Below are positions 34,040 to 42,934 of a DNA stretch of 64,000 nt, one piece after another. Within the stretch, counting starts at the first letter, position 1; each line of letters begins with the position of its first letter. The DNA comes from Acidobacteriota bacterium (lineage in GTDB: Bacteria; Acidobacteriota; Terriglobia; Acidiferrales; UBA7541). The notes under the pieces were generated by a model. The model was not told where the DNA came from and did not search any database. It was given only the letters and a program-made list of their open reading frames with translations. The stretch spans positions 1-64,000 of the forward strand of contig QHYZ01000049.1 of assembly GCA_003225295.1 (NCBI GenBank), read 5' to 3'. The position numbers and the translations under genes are program-made.

Positions 34040-36199
34040 ATGAGAAAACACGTGCTCAAATTGGCGACCCTTCTCAGCGTTCTGCTGGCCACGGCTCTCT
34101 TTGCGCCGCAACGCGCCGCGGCTGATGATGATGACGATCCGCCAAGCCGCGTGGCGCGACTGAGCTACGCTAGCGGCACCGTTTCGTTTAATCCGGGAGG
34201 CACCGACGATTGGGTTTCCGCGGTCGTCAACCGGCCCATTACTACCGGCGACAAGCTTTGGACCGACAACGGCGCACGCGCCGAGCTGCACATCGGCTCC
34301 GCAGCGATCCGCCTTTCCGGCAACACTGGTTTTTCGTTTTTGAATCTGGATGATCGCATGGCGCAGATCCGGCTCACCGAAGGCACCCTTAACCTGCGCG
34401 TGCGGCATCTCGAACAGGATGAATCTATCGAAGTCGATACCCCCAACCTTGCTTTCTCCATCCTCCGTCCGGGCAACTACAAGATCAACGTCAACGAAGC
34501 AGGCGATTCCACTTTCGTTGTTGTGCGCGACGGTGAAGGAGAAGTCACAGGTGGCGGCTCTGCTTATACCGTTCATCCTCGAGAAACCGGCACGTTTACC
34601 GGCACCGACCAACTTGATGCCGACATTCAGCGATTCGGCGATAACGATGACGACTTCGACCACTGGTGCCGTGACCGCGACCGCCGCGAAGATCGCTCGC
34701 AATCCTCGCGCTACGTCTCTTCCGATGTGATTGGCTACGAAGACCTCGACGACAACGGAGGCTGGCGCACGGTGCCCGAGTACGGCACCGTTTGGTTCCC
34801 CCACACCGTCATTGTCGGTTGGGCGCCTTATCGCTACGGCCACTGGGTGTGGATTTCGCCCTGGGGCTGGACTTGGGTAGATGATGCTCCCTGGGGTTTT
34901 GCGCCGTTCCATTACGGCCGCTGGGTGACGGTCGCCGGAGTTTGGGGTTGGGTGCCATGCGCGCCTCGCGCGGTCGTCGGTGTCGCCTATGTGCGTCCGG
35001 TTTACGCTCCGGCGCTTGTCGCCTGGGTTGGCGGACCACACTTCAGCGTAGGCATCGGCATCGGAGGAGGCGGTGGAGTCGGCGTGGCCTGGTTCCCACT
35101 TGGGCCGCGTGAGGTCTTCGTGCCTTCCTATCACGTAAGCCGCACTTACGTGACAAACGTGAACGTCTCCAATACGACGGTGAACAACACCGTCGTAAAC
35201 AATTACTACAACAACGTGGTGGTTAACAAAAACGTTACGAACATCAAGTATGTGAACCAGACGGCGCCTAATGGGGTAACCGCCACATCGCAGCAGAATT
35301 TCACCTCGGCGCAGCCTGTCGGACGAAACATGATCAAGGTCGATCAGCGCGAAGTAGCCTCGGCGCAGGTCCGTCCGACCACTCCAACGGTAGCGCCGCA
35401 ACAAAGAAGCGTACTTGGCGCTGGCGCTGCGGGTGCGGCAAGACCTCCAGCGAGGTTTCAGGAACGCCCCGTCGTGGCCAGGACGCCACCTCCGCCCGTT
35501 CCGGTATCCTTCGTAAAGCAACAGCAGGCCATTCAAGCCAACGGCGGCCTGCCGCCGGCCGTTTCCCAGATGCGTCAAGCGCAGACCGAGAACGCGCCAC
35601 AGGCTCGTCCGAACATCAAGCTCGCACCGCCCGCCAATGCTGGCATGCCGCAAAACATCCAGGCCAACCGGCCCGGCTCGGTACAGAACAACCGCGTCAA
35701 TCGTCCGGGGCAGCAACAAACCAACGTTCAGAATAATTCGAATAAGCCGCCAACTCCCAACAACGCTGTACAGCCTCCCCCGGGTAATCAACCGGTTAAT
35801 CCGCCCGCAAACAACGGACGGAACAAGTCGTACAACGACCGCCCGTCAACCGCAAGGCCGGACGGCGGCAGCCCGAACACCGCGGTGAACGGACAGCTCG
35901 ATCAGAAGCATCAGCAGCAACTGGAACAGCTCCGTCAGAGACAGGATCAGGAACGCCAGAGAATCGAGCAGAAGCAGGTCCAGGAGCAACAGAAGATTCA
36001 ACAGAAGAATGCCGAAGACAGCAGAAAGCAGCAAGTCGAGCAGAAACAACAACAGCAGCTCCAACAGCTCGAACAAAAACACGGGCAGCAGCAGGAGAAA
36101 CTGCAGCAAAAACAGCAGCAGGAACGACAGAAGCAGCAGGAACGTCCGAAAGACAAGCCGTCCAGCAAGCCGCCGAAGGACGACAAGCCTCCCCATTGA
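34040..36199 (+). CDS. Exported FecR-domain/DUF6600 protein with a Gln-rich coiled-coil tail
   Basis: This is a 719-residue paralogue of the preceding gene product. It has a signal peptide (LATLLSVLLATALFAPQRAAA), a FecR-type domain at about 35-195 (RVARLSYASGTVSFNPGG, GEVTGGGSAYTVHPRE) and the same W/G-rich segment (WVWISPWGWTWVDDAPWGF in the repeat). An Asn/Val-rich stretch with NVNVSNTTVNNTVVNNYYNN follows. Unlike its neighbour it ends in about 90 residues of Gln, Lys, Glu and Arg (QQQLEQLRQRQDQERQ pattern), a probable coiled coil, and then a Lys/Pro tail. A strong terminator follows. Envelope localisation is likely; function unknown. Confidence 0.85.
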   Translation: MRKHVLKLATLLSVLLATALFAPQRAAADDDDDPPSRVARLSYASGTVSFNPGGTDDWVSAVVNRPITTGDKLWTDNGARAELHIGSAAIRLSGNTGFSFLNLDDRMAQIRLTEGTLNLRVRHLEQDESIEVDTPNLAFSILRPGNYKINVNEAGDSTFVVVRDGEGEVTGGGSAYTVHPRETGTFTGTDQLDADIQRFGDNDDDFDHWCRDRDRREDRSQSSRYVSSDVIGYEDLDDNGGWRTVPEYGTVWFPHTVIVGWAPYRYGHWVWISPWGWTWVDDAPWGFAPFHYGRWVTVAGVWGWVPCAPRAVVGVAYVRPVYAPALVAWVGGPHFSVGIGIGGGGGVGVAWFPLGPREVFVPSYHVSRTYVTNVNVSNTTVNNTVVNNYYNNVVVNKNVTNIKYVNQTAPNGVTATSQQNFTSAQPVGRNMIKVDQREVASAQVRPTTPTVAPQQRSVLGAGAAGAARPPARFQERPVVARTPPPPVPVSFVKQQQAIQANGGLPPAVSQMRQAQTENAPQARPNIKLAPPANAGMPQNIQANRPGSVQNNRVNRPGQQQTNVQNNSNKPPTPNNAVQPPPGNQPVNPPANNGRNKSYNDRPSTARPDGGSPNTAVNGQLDQKHQQQLEQLRQRQDQERQRIEQKQVQEQQKIQQKNAEDSRKQQVEQKQQQQLQQLEQKHGQQQEKLQQKQQQERQKQQERPKDKPSSKPPKDDKPPH

Positions 36200-36230
36200 G
36201 GCTGGCGCGACTATTTCACGAGCATCATCC

Positions 36231-36275
36231 CGGGCGGGCGCTGGTTGAAAATCAGGCGCCTGCCCGTTTCGTTTC
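36231..36275 (+). terminator. Intrinsic terminator after the second FecR gene
   Basis: A long stem runs from CGGGCGGGCGCTGGT to ATCAGGCGCCTGCCCG around a small A-rich loop, about 15 pairs with two G-U, followed by TTTCGTTT. It lies about 30 bases after the stop codon at 36199, an ideal site for Rho-independent termination before cofE. Confidence 0.8.
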
Positions 36276-36419
36276 TCGCACCTCCCATTTTTCGCTGGTG
36301 AAAGGTCTTCCCGCCTCGTCTGATTTTCCGCAGGGGGTGCCACCTCTCGGTTTTTGGAGGGTGGGGGATTGATAGATGAAAGCTTTTGCCGTGTCGCGTA
36401 AGATTCCTCTTCCGGGCTC

Positions 36420-37220
36420 ATGGCGAAACGATCTAAATCCCGCGCCCCCTCCGCTGTCGTCTCGGCTGGCGCTCAGGAGTTGCGGTTGTTTTCAATTCCA
36501 GGCATTCCGGAGATTCGCCCCGGCAATGATCTCGTCAAATGCGTGACCAGCGCCGCCCGTCGAGCCGCCATCCACTTCGCACATGGAGACATTCTCGTCG
36601 TCGCCCAGAAAATTGTTTCCAAGGCGGAAGGCGCCCTGGTTCGGCTAGCAAGCGTAAAGGCTTCGCCGGAGGCCCGCGCGCTCGCTGCGCGTCTGAAAAA
36701 GGATCCTCGCGCGGTCGAAGTGGTCTTGAGGGAGTCGCGGCGCATGGTCCGCAGCGATCATGTGCTGATAGCCGAAACCCGCCACGGTTTCGTCTGCGCC
36801 AATGCAGGCGTCGACCATTCGAACGTCCCGGGCCACGATGTTGTAACACTGCTTCCGCGAAATCCAGATCGCTCCGCAAAAAAACTCGCTGCCGCGCTGC
36901 GCAAAAGGACTGGCAAACGCGTAGCGGTAATCATCAGTGATACGTTTGGCCGACCCTGGCGCCTAGGCTTGACAAACGTGGCCATCGGGGCGTCAGGCGT
37001 TGCGGTGCTCCGCGATTTGCGGGGTACGCGAGACCGTCAGGGAAAGCCTCTTACCGCAACGATTCTCGCCGTCGCCGACGAGCTCGCCGCAGCCGCCGGT
37101 CTGCTGATGGGCAAATCGGAGGGCTCCCCGGTTGTTCTCGTTCGTGGCTATCGTTACGCGTCCGTAGACCAGCCGGCGGCCCGCATCATCCGTCCCGCTG
37201 TCGAAGACCTCTTCCGGTAA
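36420..37220 (+). CDS. cofE: Coenzyme F420-0:L-glutamate ligase
   Basis: CofE adds glutamates to F420-0 with GTP, making F420-2 or longer tails. Family motifs are FSIPGIPEIRPGNDL near residue 22, ILVVAQKIVSKAEG near 58, VCANAGVDHSNVPG near 123, and VAVIISDTFGRPWRLGLTNVAIGASG near 165 (shown as overlapping parts). This is the stand-alone form of 266 residues, not the FbiB fusion of actinobacteria. It is first in a run cofE, cofG, cofD. The ATG at 36420 is the only reasonable start; the first 15 residues are basic and variable. Confidence 0.93.
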   Translation: MAKRSKSRAPSAVVSAGAQELRLFSIPGIPEIRPGNDLVKCVTSAARRAAIHFAHGDILVVAQKIVSKAEGALVRLASVKASPEARALAARLKKDPRAVEVVLRESRRMVRSDHVLIAETRHGFVCANAGVDHSNVPGHDVVTLLPRNPDRSAKKLAAALRKRTGKRVAVIISDTFGRPWRLGLTNVAIGASGVAVLRDLRGTRDRQGKPLTATILAVADELAAAAGLLMGKSEGSPVVLVRGYRYASVDQPAARIIRPAVEDLFR

Positions 37221-37372
37221 TCCCATTTCTCACCGCGCGAAGCGAAGGCCCTCATCTGATCCACACCTCGGCGTAAGCGTTGGGTTGAAATCCTTCGCTG
37301 GGGTTTCCTCGAACCGTCTCCTCCTCTCCGCGTCACTGTGTTAAATTCCTTGGTACCGCTGCTTGCCTGCCC

Positions 37373-38524
37373 ATGCACACTCCACTCCATCCCATCGCCC
37401 GCGAAGCCGCCCTTCTCTTTGCGGAACAAGCCACCTTGTCAGACCTGCTGGCCGCCGCCGCGGAAATCCGCGCCGCCGGGAAGGGAAGTGTCGTCAGCTT
37501 CTCAAAAAAAGTCTTCATCCCTCTCACCACCCTTTGCCGCGACTATTGCAACTACTGCACGTTTCGCAAGGACCCCGGCCAGCCTGGCGCTCATTTCATG
37601 AGCCCCGACGAAGTCCTGGCCCTCGCCGAACGCGGCCGTCGCGCCGGATGCCAGGAAGCTCTCTTCAGCCTCGGTGACCAGCCCGAACGGATTTTCCCCG
37701 AAGCCCGGGAATTCCTCCGCACCCAGGGTTATTCGCGCACGCTCGACTATCTCGCGGCTATGTGCGAACTCGTTCTGGAGAAAACCGGACTCCTTCCTCA
37801 CGCCAATCCCGGCCTCATGGACCGCGCCGCCCTACTACGTCTGAAAGATTCGAACGCCAGCGTAGGCTTGATGCTGGAAAACGTCAGCCCGCGGCTGATG
37901 CGTGATGGCTTGCCGCACGCCAACGCCCCAGACAAGGTGCCCGCGCTGCGCCTCCGCACCATCGAAGAAGCGGGGAAACTCTCCATCGCGTTCACCACTG
38001 GAATTCTGATGGGCATCGGCGAGACCATGGAAGAGCGCATCGACTCTCTCCTCGCGATTCGGACGCTCCATGAAAAATACGGTCACATTCAGGAAGTCAT
38101 CATTCAGAATTTCCGCGCCAAGCCGGAAATCCCCATGGCCGCGCATCCGGAGCCGTCTCTTGAAGATATGCTGCGCACGATCGCTCTCGCCCGCTTGATC
38201 CTCGGCCCGCAAATCAACGTCCAAGCCCCGCCGAACCTGAGCTACGACGATTTCCCCCGTTTGCTCGATGCCGGCATCAACGATTGGGGCGGGATTTCCC
38301 CGGTGACCAGGGATTTCATCAACCCGGAAGCGGCCTGGCCGCAGGTCGCGCGGCTGCGAAGCGAGACGGAGTCCCGCGGCTTCACCTTGCGCGAACGCCT
38401 AGCGCTCTATCCGGAATTCGTCCATCGCGACGAATTCCTCTCTTTGCGCGTCCGCAAGCGCGTCAGAGAAGTAGCCGGGACCGACGGATTCGCGCGTGAC
38501 GCTGCCTACGCCGCCCGCATCTGA
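37373..38524 (+). CDS. cofG: 7,8-didemethyl-8-hydroxy-5-deazariboflavin synthase, CofG subunit
   Basis: CofG is the radical-SAM subunit that, with CofH, makes the deazaflavin ring Fo. The iron-sulfur motif CRDYCNYC sits near residue 55. Characteristic CofG blocks are GCQEALFSLGDQPE, LLPHANPGLMD, GLMLENVSPRL, TTGILMGIGETMEERIDSL, HEKYGHIQEVIIQNFRAKP and GGISPVTRDFINPEAAWP. It has 383 residues. No CofH-like second radical-SAM gene is in this window, so the partner must lie elsewhere. The gene is 152 bases after cofE and 7 bases before cofD. Confidence 0.94.
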   Translation: MHTPLHPIAREAALLFAEQATLSDLLAAAAEIRAAGKGSVVSFSKKVFIPLTTLCRDYCNYCTFRKDPGQPGAHFMSPDEVLALAERGRRAGCQEALFSLGDQPERIFPEAREFLRTQGYSRTLDYLAAMCELVLEKTGLLPHANPGLMDRAALLRLKDSNASVGLMLENVSPRLMRDGLPHANAPDKVPALRLRTIEEAGKLSIAFTTGILMGIGETMEERIDSLLAIRTLHEKYGHIQEVIIQNFRAKPEIPMAAHPEPSLEDMLRTIALARLILGPQINVQAPPNLSYDDFPRLLDAGINDWGGISPVTRDFINPEAAWPQVARLRSETESRGFTLRERLALYPEFVHRDEFLSLRVRKRVREVAGTDGFARDAAYAARI

Positions 38525-38531
38525 TTTGTCT

Positions 38532-39476
38532 ATGTCTTCAGCGAGAAAACTGAAAATCACCGCACTCGCCGGCGGCGTTGGCGCTTCAAAACTCCTCCTC
38601 GGTTTGTACCAAGTGATGGACCCGAGCTTGTTGACGATCATCGTCAACACCGGCGACGACATCGTCCTTCACGGCTTGAAGATTTCACCGGACCTCGACA
38701 TCGTCACTTACACGCTCGCGGGAATTGTGGATACTCGAAAGGGCTGGGGATTTCGAGGTGAAACTTTTCATGCGCTCAAACGTCTGGCCCGCTATGGGCG
38801 CCCCGATTGGTTCAATCTCGGCGATCGTGACCTCGCCACGCATATCCATCGCACGGCCATGCTGGCCGAGGGAAAGACGTTGTCCCAGGCCGCGGACTCC
38901 ATTCGCACCGCCCTGCACGTAAAATCGCGTATCCTCCCGATGTCCGACGAACCCGTTCCTACGATGATCGATTCGAACGAAGGGCTGCTGCATTTTCAGG
39001 AATACCTAGTGAAGCACCGCACCGAGCCAGTCGTCAGCGGTATTCGCTTTGCGGATGTGGAATCAGCGAAGCCCGCCCCGGGGGTCCTCGAAGCCATTCG
39101 CGATGCCGACCGTGTCGTCATCTGCCCCAGCAATCCCCTGATCAGCATCGGCCCGATTCTGGCAGTGTCCCAAATCCGCGACCAACTGCGAGCTCACAAA
39201 GAAAAAGTTTACGCGGTTTGCCCCATTGTGGGCGGGAAATCACTGAAGGGCCCTTCCGACAAAATGCTTGCCCAGCTAGGCCACGAGCCGACCGCCCTGG
39301 GCGTCACCAAACTGTACGCTGACTTCACCGGCGCGTTGGTAATCGATCCCGCGGACAGATCGCTGGCAGCCGCGATCGCCGCTATGGGCATGAAAGTTGT
39401 AATTCTTCCGACGGTCATGACCACGCGCACGCAAAAGCGCAAACTCGCCAGCGCTCTCCTGTCCTTTCCCCGGTAG
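38532..39476 (+). CDS. cofD: 2-phospho-L-lactate transferase (F420 biosynthesis)
   Basis: CofD joins the activated phospho-acid moiety (from LPPG or the phosphoenolpyruvate equivalent) to Fo, giving F420-0 or its dehydro form. Motifs are TALAGGVGASKLLLGL at the N-terminus, IIVNTGDDIVLHGLKISPD, GWGFRGETFHALKRL, WFNLGDRDLATHIHRT near residue 95, and VICPSNPLISIGPILAV near 195. It has 314 residues from the ATG at 38532; the longer frame from 38496 would overlap cofG. Whether phosphoenolpyruvate, 2-phospholactate or 3-phosphoglycerate is used cannot be told here. It completes the cofE-cofG-cofD run. Confidence 0.93.
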   Translation: MSSARKLKITALAGGVGASKLLLGLYQVMDPSLLTIIVNTGDDIVLHGLKISPDLDIVTYTLAGIVDTRKGWGFRGETFHALKRLARYGRPDWFNLGDRDLATHIHRTAMLAEGKTLSQAADSIRTALHVKSRILPMSDEPVPTMIDSNEGLLHFQEYLVKHRTEPVVSGIRFADVESAKPAPGVLEAIRDADRVVICPSNPLISIGPILAVSQIRDQLRAHKEKVYAVCPIVGGKSLKGPSDKMLAQLGHEPTALGVTKLYADFTGALVIDPADRSLAAAIAAMGMKVVILPTVMTTRTQKRKLASALLSFPR

Positions 39477-39568
39477 GGCCGCAGCCGGCGCTCATGCTTG
39501 GCGCGATCCGCAAGTAACGACTCTCCATCGCGGCCACTCCAGAACTTGGTCATCACTTCGTCCGGACG

Positions 39569-40246
39569 CTATCTCAAAGGCAATCCCGTAAATCGAATCC
39601 CCGCACCGTGAACCTTGTAACGCATATTCAATCCAATCAGCAGCGCCGTCAGTGATTCCACAATGCGCGCATTCTCCAGTTTTCCTCCATTGAGCGGTCG
39701 CGCCCCGCGAATCTTACTGACCAACTCGAAAGCGACCTGCTTGGCTTTCTCATCGTCGCCGCACACCAGAACGTCGCAATCGACAGGTTCGTTTCCGGCA
39801 AGCGACTCCGCTCCAAGATTCTGGAACGCCGCTGCGAGACTCACGCCGGGAGGCAAAAGCTCTTTGGTCTGCTCGGCTGCCGAGCCCTGCCACACTCCAA
39901 GAACCCGCGTCGCTGCGCCGCCCACGGCCGCCGCCAGCGGCACGGTCGTATCGATTACCATGGTTCCCGGCTTCCAAACACTCTTCAATTGTTTGAGCAG
40001 TGCTGAAACGCCCGAAAAGGGAACAGTCAAAATCGCTACGTCGCAAGTTGCCGCCGCCGAAGGGTTATCCATCCCTTCGATCCGCGAATCCCCGCCAATC
40101 CGCTCGCGCAACCGCTTCGCCGTTTCCTGTGCCCGAGCCGCGTCGCGCGAACCAATCAAAACATTCTCCCCGGCCTGCGCCAGGTGGTAGGCGAGCCCGG
40201 AACCTTCGGCCCCCGTTCCGCCCAGAATTGCGATCTTTCGCGCCAT
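39569..40246 (-). CDS. fno: F420H2:NADP+ oxidoreductase
   Basis: This enzyme moves hydride between F420 and NADP. Its 225 residues open with a Rossmann motif KIAILGGTGAEGSGLAYHLA and an NADP-type SRDAARA loop, followed by AILTVPFSGVSALL, MVIDTTVPL, AAFQNLGAESLAG, DVLVCGDDEKAKQVAF and the C-terminal RIVESLTALLIGLNMRYK, the family layout. It faces cofD across 92 bases. The pairing with the cof genes supports F420 rather than another NADP-dependent dehydrogenase function. Confidence 0.9.
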   Translation of the reverse strand: MARKIAILGGTGAEGSGLAYHLAQAGENVLIGSRDAARAQETAKRLRERIGGDSRIEGMDNPSAAATCDVAILTVPFSGVSALLKQLKSVWKPGTMVIDTTVPLAAAVGGAATRVLGVWQGSAAEQTKELLPPGVSLAAAFQNLGAESLAGNEPVDCDVLVCGDDEKAKQVAFELVSKIRGARPLNGGKLENARIVESLTALLIGLNMRYKVHGAGIRFTGLPLR

Positions 40247-40320
40247 TACTCTTCACCCCGTTTCAAATCCGCTGCTTCGCTTTTCCCGCACCCAGTATGG
40301 TATCTTCAAAAACTTCCAAG

Positions 40321-40824
40321 ATGCCAAACTCCTTACTCTCGTCATTCGAATTCCGCAAAGCCCTCGGCCATTTCACAACCGGCGTGACTGTGGTTACCGT
40401 CGAGCGCGAGCCCGGGAAGATCCACGGCATGACCGCCAACTCGTTCACCTCCGTCTCACTCGACCCCATGTTGATTCTCGTTTGTGTCGACCAGCGCGCT
40501 AAGATGCTTCGACTGCTGCAGAAGAAAAAACGTTTTGGCATAAGCGTCTTAAAACAAAACCAGCAGGCCGTTTCTGAATACTTCGCAAAACGCGAACACA
40601 GCCTCGAAGCGGAACAGCGGCTGGGAATTCATATGCGGCGGACACTCGGGGGAGTTCTGGTCATCGATGGCGCGCTTCTGCAGATGAGTTGCAAAGTGAT
40701 TGCCTCGCATTTGGCTGGCGACCATACGATCTTTGTCGGGGAAGTACAGGACGCGGAAATGAATGAAGGCGAGCCGCTGGTATATTTCCGCGGCGAATAT
40801 CGAAAAATCGCTCGCCACTCCTAA
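40321..40824 (+). CDS. Flavin reductase-like, FMN-binding oxidoreductase
   Basis: This 167-residue protein has the split-barrel flavin reductase fold. The typical blocks are FRKALGHFTTGVTVVT, GMTANSFTSVSLDPMLILVCVD, KKRFGISVLKQNQ, and the end segment DHTIFVGEVQDAEMNEGEPLVYFRGEYR. It likely reduces FMN or FAD with NAD(P)H for a monooxygenase. The start is uncertain: ATG at 40321 matches the domain, while the ATG at 40297 adds eight residues. It lies divergently from the F420 oxidoreductase, 75 bases away, so a shared regulatory region is likely. Confidence 0.87.
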   Translation: MPNSLLSSFEFRKALGHFTTGVTVVTVEREPGKIHGMTANSFTSVSLDPMLILVCVDQRAKMLRLLQKKKRFGISVLKQNQQAVSEYFAKREHSLEAEQRLGIHMRRTLGGVLVIDGALLQMSCKVIASHLAGDHTIFVGEVQDAEMNEGEPLVYFRGEYRKIARHS

Positions 40825-40881
40825 GCCTGAGGACCAGATAATTTTCTGGGGCTCACGGGAAAACGGTCTCGAGAAAAATTC

Positions 40882-41904
40882 CTAGCGTTCGGAACTGCCG
40901 GAAGGCCGTGGTGATTCTGTCGAATCGCCCATCTCCTTGCGGTGGCTCTTCACTTCGCGCAGTGCATAGATCGGTTTGTTCTGCGATTCATAATACGTGC
41001 GCGCGATGATCTCGCCAAGCAATCCCATGGAGAAAAACTGCACGCCGCTAATAAACAGTGCCACGGCAAGCAGCATCAGTGGCCCGTGCTCCGCCATGAT
41101 GGCCTTGTGCAGGTAAAACTTTTCGTAGGCCAGGAAGCACGCCAGTAGGGAACCCAGCCCCGCCCCGGCCACTCCCAGCAACCCGAAAAATTGCAGCGGC
41201 CGCGTCGAATAATCCAGCAAAAACTTCACGATAATCAAATCCAGGAATACACGGATGGTGCGCCCAATCCCGTAATTGGATCTTCCGCTCTTTCGCTGGA
41301 GGTTTTCGATGGGCACTTCCGCGATTCTTGCGCCCGTCGAACTTGCCAGCGCGGGGATGAACCGGTGCAGCTCGCCGTAGAGCTGAATTTCCTGAATGAT
41401 CTCCCGGCGGTAGGCCTTGAACGTGGTGCCAAAATCATGCAGGTCGATTCCCGATAGCTTGGCCATCATCCAGTTGGCGATGCGGCTGGGAAGCTGTCGC
41501 ATCAGCCAGTGATCTCGCCGGTGGTGACGCCAGCCACTTACCAGGTCGTAGCCCTCTTCTATTTTCTCCAGAAAGCGTGGAATCTCTTCGGGGTCGTGCT
41601 GCAGGTCGCCGTCCATGGAGATGATGACCTCGCCCCGGGCAAAATCAAAACCCGCTTTCAACGCCGGCGTCTGCCCAAAATTCCGCCGCAGCCTCACCAG
41701 GTTCACGCGCCGGTCGTGCTCATAAATTTCAGAGAGCACCTTGAACGAATCGTCCTTGCTGCCGTCATCCACAAAGACCAATTCGTAGGGTTCGCCGATC
41801 CCGTCCATTACTTCCGTCAACTTCATGTAGAGAGGTGGGATGTTTTCCTGTTCGCTGTAGAACGGAACGACGATGGAATACCGAATGGGAGAATCGCTTG
41901 CCAT
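40882..41904 (-). CDS. Family 2 glycosyltransferase with C-terminal membrane helices (DPM/GtrB type)
   Basis: This 340-residue enzyme resembles dolichol- or undecaprenyl-phosphate sugar transferases. The GT-A core has YSIVVPFYSEQENIPPLY, VFVDDGSKDDSF, ALKAGFDFARG and the metal motif SMDGDLQHDPEEIP, with GWRHHRRDHW later. Two hydrophobic segments near residues 240-265 and 275-305 would anchor it in the membrane. The ATG at 41904 is preceded by AAAAGGAG and follows closely the deacetylase gene. Substrate sugar is not determinable. A role in lipid-linked sugar or envelope glycan modification is inferred. Confidence 0.88.
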   Translation of the reverse strand: MASDSPIRYSIVVPFYSEQENIPPLYMKLTEVMDGIGEPYELVFVDDGSKDDSFKVLSEIYEHDRRVNLVRLRRNFGQTPALKAGFDFARGEVIISMDGDLQHDPEEIPRFLEKIEEGYDLVSGWRHHRRDHWLMRQLPSRIANWMMAKLSGIDLHDFGTTFKAYRREIIQEIQLYGELHRFIPALASSTGARIAEVPIENLQRKSGRSNYGIGRTIRVFLDLIIVKFLLDYSTRPLQFFGLLGVAGAGLGSLLACFLAYEKFYLHKAIMAEHGPLMLLAVALFISGVQFFSMGLLGEIIARTYYESQNKPIYALREVKSHRKEMGDSTESPRPSGSSER

Positions 41905-41926
41905 TCTTTTTCGCGAACTCCTTTTC

Positions 41927-42811
41927 TTAAGCTTCCTGGGCCACGAAGCCATAGTCTATCAGGCGAATCCCCAGTGAGGCGACAAGATTTCGGATCCCCG
42001 TGTCCGTCAGGATTTGCAGTTCGCTCTGCCGAGAATCCTGCAGCCGGGTCTCTGTCGTGCGCAACGCAGCATCAACATAGCCGGGGTGGCACATCAGCTC
42101 GGTCGTGCCGTCCGGCAGGCTCTTCACCAATTGAGCCACGCCCTCCAGGGTCAGCTCTCCGGTTTGCGCAATCCCGCAAAAATGATCGGCCGTGGAAATA
42201 CCTGCGTGCTCGGCTTGCTCACGCGCATCGCGCGCCAGCAATTTCAATCCGCGCGCCTGCACGCCTTGTTTCATGACCACCGCGGTGTGCTGTCGTGAGC
42301 CGGAAGAAAGTGCTGCGCGCAGGCTGGACGCTTCCAGCGAAACTCGAATCGCGCCGATGTCATGCCGCTTCGCAAGCCGCAAGGCGATCTCAAACAGCCC
42401 CGGTAGCATATGTACATGTTTGTGCCCGTCGAGGTGCGTTGGCGCGATCCCGGCGTCGCGGACTTTCTGAATCTGCGCCTCCCATTCGGTCTCCACTTCC
42501 TCGAGCGAGAGCCCGCGCCGCGCGCGACGCAGAAGCAGGCTCTCGGGTCCGCCCGCGAACTCGCCGCCGTCATTCAGCAGACTGGTAACGCTTTCCCGGT
42601 TGGCCACCGGCGGGCCATCGCTCAAGTTCAAATGCACGCCCACCCCTAAACCGGGCGCCGACCGCGCCGCCTCCACACCCCCAGCAAACACAGCGCCGTT
42701 GGCCAGCAGCGAAGTGCTGGTCACAATCCCGTGACGAAACGCCTCGACGATTCCGCGGTTTACGCCGTCCGTCCACCCCAGGTCATCCGCATTGACGATC
42801 AGATTCTTCAC
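41927..42811 (-). CDS. YdjC/ChbG/HpnK family carbohydrate deacetylase
   Basis: This 294-residue protein starts with the family motif LIVNADDLGWTDGVNRG, whose aspartates bind metal. Further family features are TSTSLLANGAVF, GVGVHLNLSDGPP, the histidine pair in PTHLDGHKHVHMLPG and a C-terminal LMCHPGYVD. Such enzymes deacetylate sugars, for example chitobiose phosphate, and HpnK versions act near hopanoid genes. It is followed 22 bases later by the glycosyltransferase gene, which suggests that both modify the same glycan or lipid-linked sugar. Confidence 0.88.
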   Translation of the reverse strand: MKNLIVNADDLGWTDGVNRGIVEAFRHGIVTSTSLLANGAVFAGGVEAARSAPGLGVGVHLNLSDGPPVANRESVTSLLNDGGEFAGGPESLLLRRARRGLSLEEVETEWEAQIQKVRDAGIAPTHLDGHKHVHMLPGLFEIALRLAKRHDIGAIRVSLEASSLRAALSSGSRQHTAVVMKQGVQARGLKLLARDAREQAEHAGISTADHFCGIAQTGELTLEGVAQLVKSLPDGTTELMCHPGYVDAALRTTETRLQDSRQSELQILTDTGIRNLVASLGIRLIDYGFVAQEA

Positions 42812-42934
42812 CGCCTGTCCTGCTCCCGCGTGCTCACCTGTCCTTTCGGACAGCTACTCTTTCGTGTTCCCATCCGTATTCGTACCATTGACCGTTTTGA
42901 CCCTCAACTTTAGCATGTCGTTATAGAGGCGAAA

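Noticed and set aside
34034-35791. A 585-codon open frame on the minus strand
   Set aside because: It lies fully antisense to the second FecR gene, which has a signal peptide, domains and a ribosome-binding site. Biased composition keeps the opposite strand open.
31470-36199. FecIR-type iron signalling
   Set aside because: The FecR-like domain is in exported proteins with no sigma factor or TonB receptor nearby.
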